From positions 62,001 to 126,000 of the forward strand of contig NZ_AQHN01000061.1 in NCBI RefSeq assembly GCF_000359745.1: a stretch of DNA of 64,000 nucleotides. The letters run 5' to 3'. This stretch comes from Rhizobium freirei PRF 81 (GTDB lineage Bacteria > Pseudomonadota > Alphaproteobacteria > Rhizobiales > Rhizobiaceae). Under the pieces are notes generated by a model. The model was not told the DNA's origin. It made no database searches and was given only the letters and a program-made list of their open reading frames with translations. Below, one piece after another: positions 54,897 through 64,000 of the stretch (position 1 is the stretch's first letter; each line of letters starts with the position of its first letter). Position numbers and translations under genes: made by a program.

Positions 54897-56744
54897 TTAC
54901 GCCCGTTCCATGACGAAGCTGCCGGGCGCCTCCTCGAGCGCGTTGAGAGCCGTTCCGCCGGGTTGGCGCGCTGCCGCCATGCGATGATCTTGCGCGCGAA
55001 TCCAGGCGTGCCAATGCGGCCACCACGAGCCCGGCGTCTCATTCGCCTCGGCCAGCCAGTTCTCATAGTCGCCCTTGATCGGGCCACCGGTCCAGAACTG
55101 ATATTTATGTTTGTCCGGCGGATTGACGACACCGGCGATGTGACCGGAGCCCGTCACCACGAATTCCACAGGCCCGCCGAAATATCGGCTGCCGATGAAG
55201 ACCGACTTGGCCGGCGCGATATGATCCTCGCGCGTTGCCAGATTGTAGACCGGGATGCGAACATCCTTCAGCGACAGCGTCTTACCGTCGAGCACCATCT
55301 TGCCCTGGCTCAACGCATTGTTGAGGTAGCAATTACGCAGATAGAAGGAATGGTTGGCGGCCGCCATGCGCGTGGAATCGGCATTCCAGAACAGCAGGTC
55401 GAAGGGTAAGGGGTCCTGACCCTTCAGGTAGCTGTTGATGAAATAGGGCCAGATGAGTTCGGAGGCGCGAAGCATGTTGAAGGCCGTCGCCATCTTCGAG
55501 CCTTCGAGATAGCCGATCGCATTCATCTGCTGCTCGAGCGACGCGATCTGCTCTTCGTCGACGAAAACCTTGAGGTCGCCGGCAAAGGTGAAATCGACTT
55601 GCGTCGTCAGGAAGGTCACGGTGCGGATGCGCTTGTTCTTCTCCTTGGCGTGCAGGGCAAGCGTGGCTGCCAGCAGCGTGCCACCAACGCAATATCCGAC
55701 AGCATTGACCTCCTGCTCTCCCGTGGCCTTCTCGACCGTTTCCAGGGCGAAATCGATGCCTTCGCGAGCATAGGAGGTCCAGTCTTTCGCCGCATGCCGC
55801 CGATCAGGATTCACCCAGGAGATAACGAAGACGGTGTGCCCCTGTTCCACGCACCATTTTATGAATGATTTCTGTGGGTTGAGGTCGAGAATGTAGAATT
55901 TGTTGATCCAGGGCGGGCAGATCAGCAGCGGTCGCTTCAGCACCTTGTCCGTCGCCGGCGTGTATTGGATCACCTGGCAGACATCGCTTTGCGCGATCAC
56001 CTTGCCCGGGGTCAGCGCCATGTCGCGGCCAACGGCGAATTTCGTCATGTCGGTCTGCCGCAGGCGCAGCTCGCCGTGACCGAGACTGATATCTTCAGCC
56101 AGCATCTTCATGCCGCGCACGAGATTTTCGGCATTGGAGGCGATGGTTTCGCGATAGAGCTGCGGGTTCGTCGCCACGAAGTTGGTCGGCGAAAAGGCGG
56201 CGGTGATCTGTTTTGTGTAGAACACCGCCTTGTGACGTGTATGCTCGTCCATTCCTTCCGCTTCACCAACCAGCTTTTCCGCCCAGCCGGCGGTCAGAAG
56301 ATAGGTCTGTTTCAGGAAGTCGAAGAAGGGGTTCTTCTGCCAGTCCTCGTCGGCGAAGCGCTTGTCCTTGACCGGTTCGGCCTCGGTTGCGGCGGACGAA
56401 TCGCCGCTGAGGCGCTGCATGGTTTTCGTCCAAAGGCTGAAATAGCCCGACAGGAGGTGCGTCTGCGCCTCGAGAGTCCGACGGGGATCCGAGAGCCAGT
56501 ATTCGCCGACCTTGGACAGCGTCTTGACCATGTCGGTGACGGGATCGGCAACCGTATCGATCTTCTCGCCGCGCTCGCGCGGCGCAAGCCAGGCCGAGGC
56601 CGCCTTGCCGAGATTTTCCAGCGCGCGGGCAAAGTTGACAGCCATCGCCTCGGGGTCTTTGACGATGTAAGGCTCGACTGACTTTGGATCAAAGCCAGGG
56701 AAGCCGCCATTACCTTCACTGTTATCGCGCTTGCTGTCGGTCAC
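54897..56744 (-). CDS. phaC: Class I poly-3-hydroxyalkanoate synthase
   Basis: 615-residue enzyme that polymerises (R)-3-hydroxyacyl-CoA, mainly hydroxybutyryl-CoA, into storage polyester granules. The lipase-like box is GYCVGG with nucleophile Cys352. The other catalytic residues lie in [13 protein letters not shown] (Asp) and [11 protein letters not shown] (His). [20 protein letters not shown] is the conserved block before it. Length is normal for rhizobial class I enzymes. The phaAB genes are not in the window. Confidence 0.95.
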   Translation of the reverse strand: MTDSKRDNSEGNGGFPGFDPKSVEPYIVKDPEAMAVNFARALENLGKAASAWLAPRERGEKIDTVADPVTDMVKTLSKVGEYWLSDPRRTLEAQTHLLSGYFSLWTKTMQRLSGDSSAATEAEPVKDKRFADEDWQKNPFFDFLKQTYLLTAGWAEKLVGEAEGMDEHTRHKAVFYTKQITAAFSPTNFVATNPQLYRETIASNAENLVRGMKMLAEDISLGHGELRLRQTDMTKFAVGRDMALTPGKVIAQSDVCQVIQYTPATDKVLKRPLLICPPWINKFYILDLNPQKSFIKWCVEQGHTVFVISWVNPDRRHAAKDWTSYAREGIDFALETVEKATGEQEVNAVGYCVGGTLLAATLALHAKEKNKRIRTVTFLTTQVDFTFAGDLKVFVDEEQIASLEQQMNAIGYLEGSKMATAFNMLRASELIWPYFINSYLKGQDPLPFDLLFWNADSTRMAAANHSFYLRNCYLNNALSQGKMVLDGKTLSLKDVRIPVYNLATREDHIAPAKSVFIGSRYFGGPVEFVVTGSGHIAGVVNPPDKHKYQFWTGGPIKGDYENWLAEANETPGSWWPHWHAWIRAQDHRMAAARQPGGTALNALEEAPGSFVMERA

Positions 56745-56902
56745 GCATCATCCTCCCGGCGGCAGCTATGTCTTGTTTTCCATTTGTACATCTTGCGGGA
56801 AAAGGAATACAAGTCGAATGAAACACAAGGCTGCTCTTGCTTTGCCGCTGCGACAAATTTAACAGTCTCAACCCACGGCAAGGAATTGGCAGAAAGACAA
56901 TT

Positions 56903-57355
56903 ATGGGCAGCGGCATGGTGGCAAGACTGAACCGATATTCCGTACTGTGCGGTGCAATGTGCGGGATTTTCGCATTGACGCTCGCGGGCTGCTCGACGCC
57001 CGAGGAAAAGGCTGCTTACGCCAAGCGCAAGCAGCCGCCCGAGGCGGTGATCGTAAAGCCGGCAAAAGGCGCCGCGATCACGGAAACCAGCACGCAGCAG
57101 CACTACAAGGACGGCTATCCTTCTTTCAACGCGCCGCCGACGGCTGCAAACGTCCAGATCAACGATCAGCAGGCGGGCGACATGGTCAAGCAGCTGTCGG
57201 CTCTCGGATCGCAGCGCAAGGCAGGCGTTATCTCGGAGGCCGAATACCAGAAGCGTGTTGCCGAGATGCGCAAGCTGGCCGCCGAACATGGCCAGGATAC
57301 GCTCCAGGAAATTCAGAAAGAGAGCAGCGGCCAGCCGGGACAGACGCAGAATTAG
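56903..57355 (+). CDS. Lipoprotein with SHOCT-like segment
   Basis: 150 residues. A signal peptide ends in the lipobox LAGC at about residues 28-31. The mature part is short and polar, with a C-terminal helical hairpin LSALGSQRKAGVISEAEYQK that resembles SHOCT domains. Envelope localisation is clear, function is not. It is divergent from phaC. A second ATG at 56915 is possible. Confidence 0.7.
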   Translation: MGSGMVARLNRYSVLCGAMCGIFALTLAGCSTPEEKAAYAKRKQPPEAVIVKPAKGAAITETSTQQHYKDGYPSFNAPPTAANVQINDQQAGDMVKQLSALGSQRKAGVISEAEYQKRVAEMRKLAAEHGQDTLQEIQKESSGQPGQTQN

Positions 57356-57578
57356 CCTTGCGTTTCAGGCGATTTGGACGCAAAGCGTTCGGATAGACCG
57401 GGTTTGGATGCGTCTTTATCGGTTAAGTGCACTTTGCATGCGCTGCCGCCCAAGATTCACCTTATCTTTCGAGAATGCATGGTTGCGGCGCCGCGATTCC
57501 GGAGTTCGTATTGCGGCTGACCGGTAGATCAACGAACTTCAACGCGGTTTTGAGGGCCGCTGTCCCATGGGGAAAGAA

Positions 57579-58799
57579 ATGGAAGAGTTTCATAAAGTCC
57601 GGCGTTTGCCGCCCTACGTTTTCGAACAGGTCAACCGTTTGAAGGCGAGCGCGCGAGCGGGCGGGGCGGACATTATCGATCTCGGCATGGGTAATCCCGA
57701 TCTTCCGACCCCCAAGGCCATCGTCGACAAGCTGTGCGAAGTCGTACAGGACCCACGCACGCATCGCTACTCTTCGTCCAAGGGCATTCCCGGCCTTCGC
57801 CGGGCGCAGGCCGCCTATTACGCGCGCCGTTTCGGCGTGAAGCTCAATCCGGATACGCAGGTGGTCGCCACCCTCGGCTCCAAGGAAGGCTTCGCCAACA
57901 TGGCTCAGGCGATCACGGCGCCGGGCGACGTCATCCTCTGCCCGAACCCGACCTATCCGATCCATGCCTTCGGCTTCCTGATGGCCGGCGGCGTGATCCG
58001 CTCGATGTCGGTCGAGCCGGACGACAGTTTCTTCCCGCCGCTCGAGCGGGCTGTACGTCATTCGATCCCGAAGCCGCTGGCTCTGATCCTGAACTATCCG
58101 TCGAACCCGACGGCCTATGTCGCGACGCTCGATTTCTACAAGGAAGTCATCGCCTTCGCCAAGAAGCACGACATCATCGTGCTGTCGGACCTCGCCTATT
58201 CGGAAATCTACTTCGACGACGTACCGCCGCCGTCGGTGCTTGAAGTTCCGGGCGCGATGGACGTGACCGTCGAGTTCACCTCGATGTCGAAGACCTTCTC
58301 CATGCCTGGCTGGCGCATGGGCTTTGCCGTCGGCAACGAGCGTCTGATCGCGGCTCTGACGCGCGTGAAGTCCTACCTCGATTACGGCGCCTTCACGCCG
58401 ATCCAGGTTGCGGCGACGCATGCGCTGAACGGCGACGGTTCCGACATCGCGGAAGTGCGCAGCATCTACAAGCGCCGCCGCGACGTTCTGGTCGACAGCT
58501 TCGGCAAGGCCGGTTTCGAAGTGCCGCCGCCTGCGGCTACCATGTTCGCCTGGGCGAAGATCCCGGAAAAGTTCCGTCATCTCGGCTCGCTGGAATTTTC
58601 CAAGCTGCTGGTCGAGAAGGCCGACATCGCAGTCGCTCCGGGCATCGGCTTCGGCGAGCAGGGCGACGATTATGTCCGCATCGCACTCGTTGAAAATGAA
58701 CATCGCATCCGTCAGGCAGCGCGCAATCTGAAGCGTTTCCTCTCTGCTGCGGACGAGATGATGCATAATGTGATTTCGCTGAACGCACATCGTTCATAA
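57579..58799 (+). CDS. Class I/II aminotransferase (AlaC type)
   Basis: 406-residue PLP enzyme. PLP-fold signatures are DLGMGNPDLPTP, ILNYPSNPTAYVATLDFYKE with the PLP-pairing Asn, VLSDLAYSEIYFDD, and the Schiff-base Lys in SMSKTFSMPGWRMGFAVG. Overall it resembles alanine/LL-diaminopimelate-type aminotransferases, which use glutamate, alanine or pyruvate. GGGGAAAG precedes the ATG at 57579; an ATG at 57567 is weaker. hom follows after 59 bases, so a shared amino-acid unit is likely. Confidence 0.85.
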   Translation: MEEFHKVRRLPPYVFEQVNRLKASARAGGADIIDLGMGNPDLPTPKAIVDKLCEVVQDPRTHRYSSSKGIPGLRRAQAAYYARRFGVKLNPDTQVVATLGSKEGFANMAQAITAPGDVILCPNPTYPIHAFGFLMAGGVIRSMSVEPDDSFFPPLERAVRHSIPKPLALILNYPSNPTAYVATLDFYKEVIAFAKKHDIIVLSDLAYSEIYFDDVPPPSVLEVPGAMDVTVEFTSMSKTFSMPGWRMGFAVGNERLIAALTRVKSYLDYGAFTPIQVAATHALNGDGSDIAEVRSIYKRRRDVLVDSFGKAGFEVPPPAATMFAWAKIPEKFRHLGSLEFSKLLVEKADIAVAPGIGFGEQGDDYVRIALVENEHRIRQAARNLKRFLSAADEMMHNVISLNAHRS

Positions 58800-58858
58800 T
58801 GTTACGCGGCAGCCGCTCCGGCGGCTGTCGTCCCAAAGATACTGATCAGGAATTTTTC

Positions 58859-60178
58859 ATGGCAGATGCCCTCAAAATCGGCATTGCGGGCTTGGGCACC
58901 GTCGGTGCCTCGCTCGTCCGCATCATCCAGAGCCGCGCTAACGAGCTTGCCGTTACCTGCGGTCGTCCCGTCAAGATCGTCGCCGTCACTGCGCGCGATC
59001 GCATGCGGGATCGGGGCATCGATCTAACGGGCATCGAGTGGTATGGCGGTCCGGTCGATCTGGCGCAGAAGGCCGATATCGACGTTTTCGTCGAGCTGAT
59101 CGGCGGCTCCGAGGGCGCGGCCAACGCCGCCGTGCGTGCGGCACTCGCACGCGGCCTGCACGTCGTCACTGCCAACAAGGCGCTGCTTGCCTATCACGGT
59201 GTGGAACTCGCGCAGATCGCCGAAGAGAAGGGCGTTCTGCTCAACTTCGAAGCGGCTGTTGCCGGTGGTATTCCGGTCATCAAGGCGCTGCGCGAATCCC
59301 TGACCGGCAACACGATCTCGCGCATCTACGGCATCATGAACGGCACCTGCAACTACATCCTGACCCGGATGGAGAAGGAAGGCCTGTCCTTTGCCGATTG
59401 CCTGAAGGAAGCCCAGCGCCTCGGCTATGCCGAAGCCGATCCGGCCTTCGACATCGAAGGCAACGATACGGCCCACAAGCTTGCCATCCTGACGACGCTC
59501 GCCTTCGGCAACCGCATCGCTGCCGATGACATCTATCTCGAAGGGATCACCAACGTCTCCATCGAGGATATCCGCGCCGCTGCCGATCTCGGCTATCGCA
59601 TCAAGCTGCTCGGCGTCGCCCAGCGCACGGAGAGCGGCATCGAGCAGCGCGTGCATCCGACCATGGTGCCGCTCGATTCGGTTATCGCTCAGGTCGACGG
59701 CGTCACCAACGCGGTGGCGATCGAATCCGATATTCTCGGCGAATTGCTGATGGTCGGCCCGGGCGCCGGCGGCAATGCAACGGCTTCCTCCGTGCTCGGC
59801 GATATCGCCGATATCGCCAAGAGCCGACCGGGCGAGCAGCGTGTGCCGGTATTCGGTCATCCAGCCAAGGCGCTCGAGCCTTACCGCAAGGCACAGATGC
59901 AGAGCCACGAAGGCGGCTATTTCATCCGCCTGACGGTTCTCGACCGCACGGGCGTCTTTGCCAGCGTCGCCACCCGCATGGCGGAGAATCACATATCGCT
60001 CGAATCGATCGTGCAGCGCTCGAAGCAACATCTGTCGCCTTCCGACCATCAGACCATCATTCTCGTCACCCATGCGACGACGGAGGATTCGGTGCGCAAG
60101 GCCGTTGCCTCCATCCGGAACGAAGGCTATCTCGTCGGCGAACCGCAGGTCATTCGCATCGAGCGGCCGAAGGAATAG
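58859..60178 (+). CDS. hom: Homoserine dehydrogenase
   Basis: 439-residue NAD(P)-dependent enzyme that reduces aspartate semialdehyde to homoserine, the branch to threonine and methionine. N-terminal Rossmann motif IGIAGLGTVGASLVRII; catalytic-domain blocks are FEAAVAGGIPVIKALRESL, NGTCNYILTRM and AEADPAFDIEGNDTAHKLAI. The C-terminal 90 residues form an ACT domain (YFIRLTVLDRTGVFASVATR), which gives threonine feedback. recJ follows after 57 bases. Confidence 0.95.
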   Translation: MADALKIGIAGLGTVGASLVRIIQSRANELAVTCGRPVKIVAVTARDRMRDRGIDLTGIEWYGGPVDLAQKADIDVFVELIGGSEGAANAAVRAALARGLHVVTANKALLAYHGVELAQIAEEKGVLLNFEAAVAGGIPVIKALRESLTGNTISRIYGIMNGTCNYILTRMEKEGLSFADCLKEAQRLGYAEADPAFDIEGNDTAHKLAILTTLAFGNRIAADDIYLEGITNVSIEDIRAAADLGYRIKLLGVAQRTESGIEQRVHPTMVPLDSVIAQVDGVTNAVAIESDILGELLMVGPGAGGNATASSVLGDIADIAKSRPGEQRVPVFGHPAKALEPYRKAQMQSHEGGYFIRLTVLDRTGVFASVATRMAENHISLESIVQRSKQHLSPSDHQTIILVTHATTEDSVRKAVASIRNEGYLVGEPQVIRIERPKE

Positions 60179-60235
60179 GCTTGATGATGGCGGCACGCCA
60201 CTAGAGGGCGCGGCCACCTGCCAATTTTGGGAGAG

Positions 60236-62041
60236 ATGGTGGAACAACCGGTCGATCCAGTTCAGCGAGCCTTTCTGGGCGTCGAGCGTTCGGTTTCCGG
60301 CAATCGCTGGGTGTCCCGGCTCGACCAGGCCGGTCTGAACAGGGCGCTCGCCATCGCCCAGGTGCACGGCCTGCCGGAGTTGATCTCCCGCGTCCTGGCA
60401 GGGCGAGGGGTTGGCATCGACGAGGCCATGGCCTTTCTCGATCCGACGATCCGCACCCTCATGCCGGATCCCTATTTGATGACCGATTGCGAGAAGGCGG
60501 CGCAGCGCCTTCTGAGCGCGATCAAGACGGGCGAGACCGTCGCGATCTTCGGCGACTATGATGTCGATGGCGCCGCCTCTTCGGCATTGCTCTATCGCTT
60601 CCTGACGCATTTCGGCGTCCCGGCAAGCATTTATATCCCCGATCGCATCTTCGAAGGCTACGGCCCCAATCCCAACGCCATCAATCAGCTCGTCGACAAT
60701 GGCGCAAAGCTGATCGTGACCGTCGATTGCGGCTCCACCAGCTTCGAAGCTCTGGAGGCGGCGAGGGCGCGCAATATCGATGTCGTCGTCATCGATCACC
60801 ATCAGGTCGCGCACGAATTGCCGCCGTGTCACGCGCTGGTCAATCCGAATCGCGAGGACGATCTGTCCGGGCAGGGGCATCTTTGCGCTGCCGGTGTGGT
60901 TTTCCTCGTTCTGGTCGCGGCATTGAAGCAGCTACGCGAAGCGGGCGATCAGCGGGTGCGCTCGGTCGATCTGCTGGCATGGCTCGATATCGTCGCACTC
61001 GCGACCGTCTGCGATGTCGTGCCGCTGAAGGGCCTAAACCGCGCTTACGTCGTCAAGGGCCTGATCGCCGCCCGCCATCAGGGCAATCCCGGCCTTGCCG
61101 CGCTGTTCCGCAAAGCGGGGCTCGGCGGCCCTGTGACGCCTTATCATTTCGGCTTCCTGATCGGCCCGCGCATCAATGCTGGCGGCCGTATCGGCGATGC
61201 TGCGCTTGGAGCACGCCTGCTGACCTTGGATGAGACGGGTGAGGCCGAGACGATCGCCGCGAAGCTCGATGAGCTCAATCGCGACCGCCAACTTATGGAA
61301 GCTGCCATGCTGCAGGAGGCGGAGGCCGAGGCGCTTGCCGAATACGGCAATGGCGACGGCGCCTCGGTCATTATCACGGCACGCGAAAACTGGCACCCGG
61401 GTATCGTCGGTCTGATCGCCTCACGGCTGAAGGACAAGTTTCGCCGCCCGGCTTTTGCCGTCGCCTTCGATTCCTCAGGCAAGGGCACCGGCTCCGGCCG
61501 TTCGATCAACGGTTTCGATATGGGGCGTATGGTCCGCGCTGCCGTCGATGCCGGCCTGCTGGTCAAGGGCGGTGGCCATGCGATGGCGGCGGGCTTGACG
61601 GTGGAGCGAAGCAACCTCGGCAAGCTGCGCGCCTTCTTCACCGAAAAGGCTGAAAAGCAGGTGGCTGGCCTTGTGGCGAACGAAACCCTGAAGATCGACG
61701 GTGCGATCGGCGCAAGCGGTGCGACGGTGGAGCTGATAGACCGCCTTGAAACCGCCGGCCCCTACGGCTCCGGTCATCCCCAGCCAATTTTCGCTCTGCC
61801 GAGCCACAGGCTGCGCGATTCCCGTCTTGTCGGCCAGTCGCATATCAAGATCACTATGGAGGCGCAGGATGGCGGTAGGGTCGACGGCATCGCCTTTCGC
61901 GCCGCAGAGACGCCTCTGGGCGAGTTGCTGATGTCCTCCCGCGGCGCGCAGATCCATGTTGCCGGCACGCTCGGTGCTGACCACTGGCAGGGAAGCCGCC
62001 GCGTACAGCTCCGGGTCATGGACGCGGCAAAAGCCGTTTAA
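60236..62041 (+). CDS. recJ: Single-stranded-DNA exonuclease RecJ
   Basis: 601-residue 5'-3' exonuclease of recombination and repair. DHH-family motifs are in order: IFGDYDVDGAASSALLYRFL, IVTVDCGSTSFEAL, VVIDHHQVAHELPPCHALVN and DIVALATVCDVVPLKGLNR. The DHHA1 domain holds GRSINGFDMGRMVRAAVDAG and LLVKGGGHAMAAGLTV. GGGAGAG sits directly before the ATG at 60236. Length is typical. The tRNA-Glu genes downstream are on the opposite strand. Confidence 0.95.
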   Translation: MVEQPVDPVQRAFLGVERSVSGNRWVSRLDQAGLNRALAIAQVHGLPELISRVLAGRGVGIDEAMAFLDPTIRTLMPDPYLMTDCEKAAQRLLSAIKTGETVAIFGDYDVDGAASSALLYRFLTHFGVPASIYIPDRIFEGYGPNPNAINQLVDNGAKLIVTVDCGSTSFEALEAARARNIDVVVIDHHQVAHELPPCHALVNPNREDDLSGQGHLCAAGVVFLVLVAALKQLREAGDQRVRSVDLLAWLDIVALATVCDVVPLKGLNRAYVVKGLIAARHQGNPGLAALFRKAGLGGPVTPYHFGFLIGPRINAGGRIGDAALGARLLTLDETGEAETIAAKLDELNRDRQLMEAAMLQEAEAEALAEYGNGDGASVIITARENWHPGIVGLIASRLKDKFRRPAFAVAFDSSGKGTGSGRSINGFDMGRMVRAAVDAGLLVKGGGHAMAAGLTVERSNLGKLRAFFTEKAEKQVAGLVANETLKIDGAIGASGATVELIDRLETAGPYGSGHPQPIFALPSHRLRDSRLVGQSHIKITMEAQDGGRVDGIAFRAAETPLGELLMSSRGAQIHVAGTLGADHWQGSRRVQLRVMDAAKAV

Positions 62042-62100
62042 GAGCCGAACCAGGCTTTCCTAATTTCGGACGCAAAATTATCAATTTAAGAGAAGAACAG

Positions 62101-62175
62101 TGGCACGCCCTAGGGGAGTCGAACCCCTCTTTACAGAATGAAAATCTGTCGTCCTAACCGATAGACGAAGGGCGC
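62101..62175 (-). tRNA. tRNA-Glu (TTC)
   Basis: 75 bases with encoded CCA. Acceptor GCGCCCT with AGGGCGT (terminal G-U), anticodon TTC at 62142-62140, T-arm GAGGGGTTCGACTCCCC. First of three closely related genes. Confidence 0.95.
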
Positions 62176-62305
62176 GTGCTGTGGCGCCCTTATAGTCAGC
62201 ACCTTCCGATCCCGCAAGCGGAAAATCGAGAAAAATCCCAGAAAAATCCATGACTAGACGAAGATTTTTCGAGGCGATTGTGGATAAGTTTGAGCCATCG
62301 CGTTT

Positions 62306-62380
62306 TGGCACGCCCTAGGGGAGTCGAACCCCTCTTTACAGAATGAGAATCTGTCGTCCTAACCGATAGACGAAGGGCGC
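62306..62380 (-). tRNA. tRNA-Glu (CTC)
   Basis: Same body as the flanking copies but anticodon CTC at 62347-62345. Only the anticodon base differs, so this isoacceptor arose by duplication and one substitution. Confidence 0.95.
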
Positions 62381-62465
62381 ATGCTGCACAGGCTAGATAG
62401 GAACGAGCTGCTGCGTCTGCAAGCGGTAGCTTATGAATTCATAAAGGGGGGAATAAGAACAACAG

Positions 62466-62540
62466 TGGCACGCCCTAGGGGAGTCGAACCCCTCTTTACA
62501 GAATGAAAATCTGTCGTCCTAACCGATAGACGAAGGGCGC
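62466..62540 (-). tRNA. tRNA-Glu (TTC), second copy
   Basis: 75 bases, identical in sequence to the copy at 62101-62175, including the TTC anticodon. Spacers between the three genes differ. Confidence 0.95.
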
Positions 62541-62713
62541 GTGCAGCTGTTGTGTGGCGCGCTTATAGCGGGGTGATTTCAATCCTGCAAGCGGCAATTT
62601 TGCTTTTTTGTGGAAAAAATGACAGCTGGATGAAATTGCCGCCGGCACTGAATAAGTGAGACTTAACAGGGTGTTGCCGGCGACATCGAAGATTCCTTGG
62701 AAACGCGGGCTCT

Positions 62714-63508
62714 TTACTGGCCGTTTGTACCTTGTATCGGCTGCACCAGCAGCTTGCCGTTCTGGGGCTGGTTTTTCGCCGCGATGAACTGTGCCAGCGC
62801 AGCGGCCTGCTTGCTGTTCAATTCGCGGACATTCGGGTTCGGAGCGGCCATAGCGCCCGGCGATGTTATTTGTGCAATCGGCTGCGGAGAATTGGCCACG
62901 GGGGCGGTGGCATTGCGGATGACGGGCGGCGGAAGCACATCGGCCGAGGTGAGGCCGTTCGGCGCAGGTGCCGCACCAAGCGGCTGCTGTGTGGCGAGCT
63001 GCTGCATACCGGGCGGCGTGCTGTAGACGCTGCGCATTATCGGCGTGATGGCCTGTGCGCCATCGGGCTGGTTCTTGGCGAGTGTCCCGTCCGGATTGAC
63101 GGCGATGGGTGGCGGCGCTGAGAAGATGCTGCTTCTGTTCGCGTTCACACCGGTCGGCTGCGTGACCAGGCCGCCTATATTGGCCTGTCCCTCCACCGGC
63201 TGCGCCATCGGGGCGGGATAGAGCGCTTGGTTCTGCTGGGCGATGATCTGCTGGCGCGTGCCGTTGACGCTATGCACCATCGGATCGCGATAGGTGCCGT
63301 CAGCCTTGCGCCGGCGGGCATCTGCCTTGCTGTTCATGTCGGCGGCGAGTTGCTCGGCCGCCGTCGGCTGCGCGGTGGGCGCGGCTTGCGCAGTTTCCGT
63401 GGACTGTTTGCCAGCGGTCGCGCAGCTCGCCAGCATCACAAATGAGGCGAAGACGGCAATAGTGCTTGCTAGCTTCTTCTTGCCGTATAAAATCTGTTGA
63501 TCGCACAT
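62714..63508 (-). CDS. Pro/Gln-rich lipoprotein, unknown function
   Basis: 264 residues. The signal peptide ends in the lipobox LASC near residue 29 (TIAVFASFVMLASC). The mature protein is low-complexity, rich in Pro, Ala, Gln and Asn, with short conserved-looking parts ADARRRKADGTYRDPMVHS and LNSKQAAALAQFIAAKNQPQ. GGGGAA lies before the ATG at 63508. No family recognised. The glyoxalase gene lies upstream on the same strand. Confidence 0.7.
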   Translation of the reverse strand: MCDQQILYGKKKLASTIAVFASFVMLASCATAGKQSTETAQAAPTAQPTAAEQLAADMNSKADARRRKADGTYRDPMVHSVNGTRQQIIAQQNQALYPAPMAQPVEGQANIGGLVTQPTGVNANRSSIFSAPPPIAVNPDGTLAKNQPDGAQAITPIMRSVYSTPPGMQQLATQQPLGAAPAPNGLTSADVLPPPVIRNATAPVANSPQPIAQITSPGAMAAPNPNVRELNSKQAAALAQFIAAKNQPQNGKLLVQPIQGTNGQ

Positions 63509-63711
63509 GGGACGTTCCCCGCAAAAAGGTTTGCATCGGAACGGCCTCTTGCGAGGGACGGCGATATCGCACGCGCTGACTGGGAACGATGACCGCGCGA
63601 TATCCGATGCATGATGCTTCGAGTCGTCCAAGCATGCCGGAGGATGGGCATGGGCGGCAAGCGCGAAACGGATGGCTCCGCGCGTGCCGTAAGCCTCGCG
63701 AAAGCTTGCCT

Positions 63712-64000
63712 TTACCAGGCGCCGGTATTGGCCATGGAGGCCCAGGGTTCGGCGGAGGGAAGATTGGCACCCTTCTGCAGGATCTCGATGGAAATGCCGT
63801 CTGGAGAGCGCACGAAAGCCATGTGACCATCGCGCGGCGGACGGTTGATCGTGATGCCGTTGTCCATGAGCTTCTGGCAGGTCGCATAGATATCGTCGAC
63901 CTCATAGGCGAGGTGGCCGAAGTTGCGTCCGCCGGTATATTCCTCCGGATCCCAGTTGTAGGTCAGTTCCAGGCTGGGGGCGCCGCTGTTACGGGACAAA
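63712..64000 (-). CDS. gloA: Glyoxalase I, 3' part (cut by window edge)
   Basis: C-terminal 95 residues of lactoylglutathione lyase, the metalloenzyme that converts the methylglyoxal-glutathione hemithioacetal to lactoylglutathione. [20 protein letters not shown] holds the metal Glu and the His of the second half; [16 protein letters not shown] and [16 protein letters not shown] (Glu metal ligand) are family signatures. The N-terminal half is beyond the right edge. Confidence 0.9.
   Translation of the reverse strand, partial: LSRNSGAPSLELTYNWDPEEYTGGRNFGHLAYEVDDIYATCQKLMDNGITINRPPRDGHMAFVRSPDGISIEILQKGANLPSAEPWASMANTGAW

Noticed and set aside
60179..60235. Possible loss of glpX between hom and recJ
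   Set aside because: I recall glpX here in some rhizobia, but the gap shows no remnant and my memory of the order is not firm enough to report it as a finding.
62101..62540. Repeated 75-base blocks with spacers, CRISPR-like at first sight
   Set aside because: Each block folds as a complete tRNA-Glu with CCA; spacers are unequal and there are only three units.

Overview
The window reads as a chromosomal segment of a Rhizobium-type alphaproteobacterium (Rhizobiaceae). It is GC-rich and densely coding. Its gene families and order are rhizobial: exoR, a RopA-type porin, popZ-valS, an argS-SPOR-nagZ-scpAB-tatABC-serS-surE-pcm-nlpD run, yajC-secDF-trmFO, tig, phaC, hom-recJ, small DUF1127 proteins, and Pho-box-controlled ugp genes. 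No phage, insertion sequence or CRISPR array was seen.

Layout. 0-7.7 kb: 5' end of a cysteine synthase gene, a short-chain dehydrogenase, a photolyase fossil, the glycerol-3-phosphate uptake genes (ugpC facing ugpBAE, each unit with its own Pho box), a sugar acetyltransferase and a small membrane protein. 7.8-11.9 kb: a gene-poor stretch with tRNA-Asn, a porin, tRNA-Cys, a broken GNAT gene, and a small membrane-peptide ORF next to a Rap1a/Tai-like periplasmic protein. 11.9-19.9 kb: an isoaspartyl methyltransferase-like gene, popZ, valS, a FadL-type porin and exoR. 19.9-37 kb: xthA and erpA on the minus strand, then a long plus-strand block for dNTP hydrolysis, translation, chromosome condensation, Tat secretion, protein repair and cell-wall control.

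37-45 kb: a DUF815 ATPase, yajC, secDF, two small conserved genes and trmFO. 44.4-45.9 kb: two DUF1127 micro-genes and, upstream of them on the same strand, a three-hairpin sRNA locus whose loops all carry the anti-Shine-Dalgarno CCUCCUCCC motif. This matches the cuckoo/CcsR RNA family and is the most interesting item here. 45.9-54.9 kb: a two-gene membrane operon, tRNA-Leu, tig, a composite intergenic repeat, sthA, a phosphatase, then radC, map and sfsA. 54.9-64 kb: phaC, a lipoprotein, an aminotransferase, hom, recJ, three tRNA-Glu genes, another lipoprotein and the 3' end of a glyoxalase gene.

How the genes work together. Translation and protein maturation are heavily represented (valS, argS, serS, seven tRNAs, trmFO, tig, map, tatABC, yajC-secDF). 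Cell-cycle and envelope genes (popZ, scpAB, the SPOR protein, nagZ, nlpD, exoR) sit among them. The ugp genes form a phosphate-starvation module. All functional calls come from sequence motifs and gene order; no database search was run.
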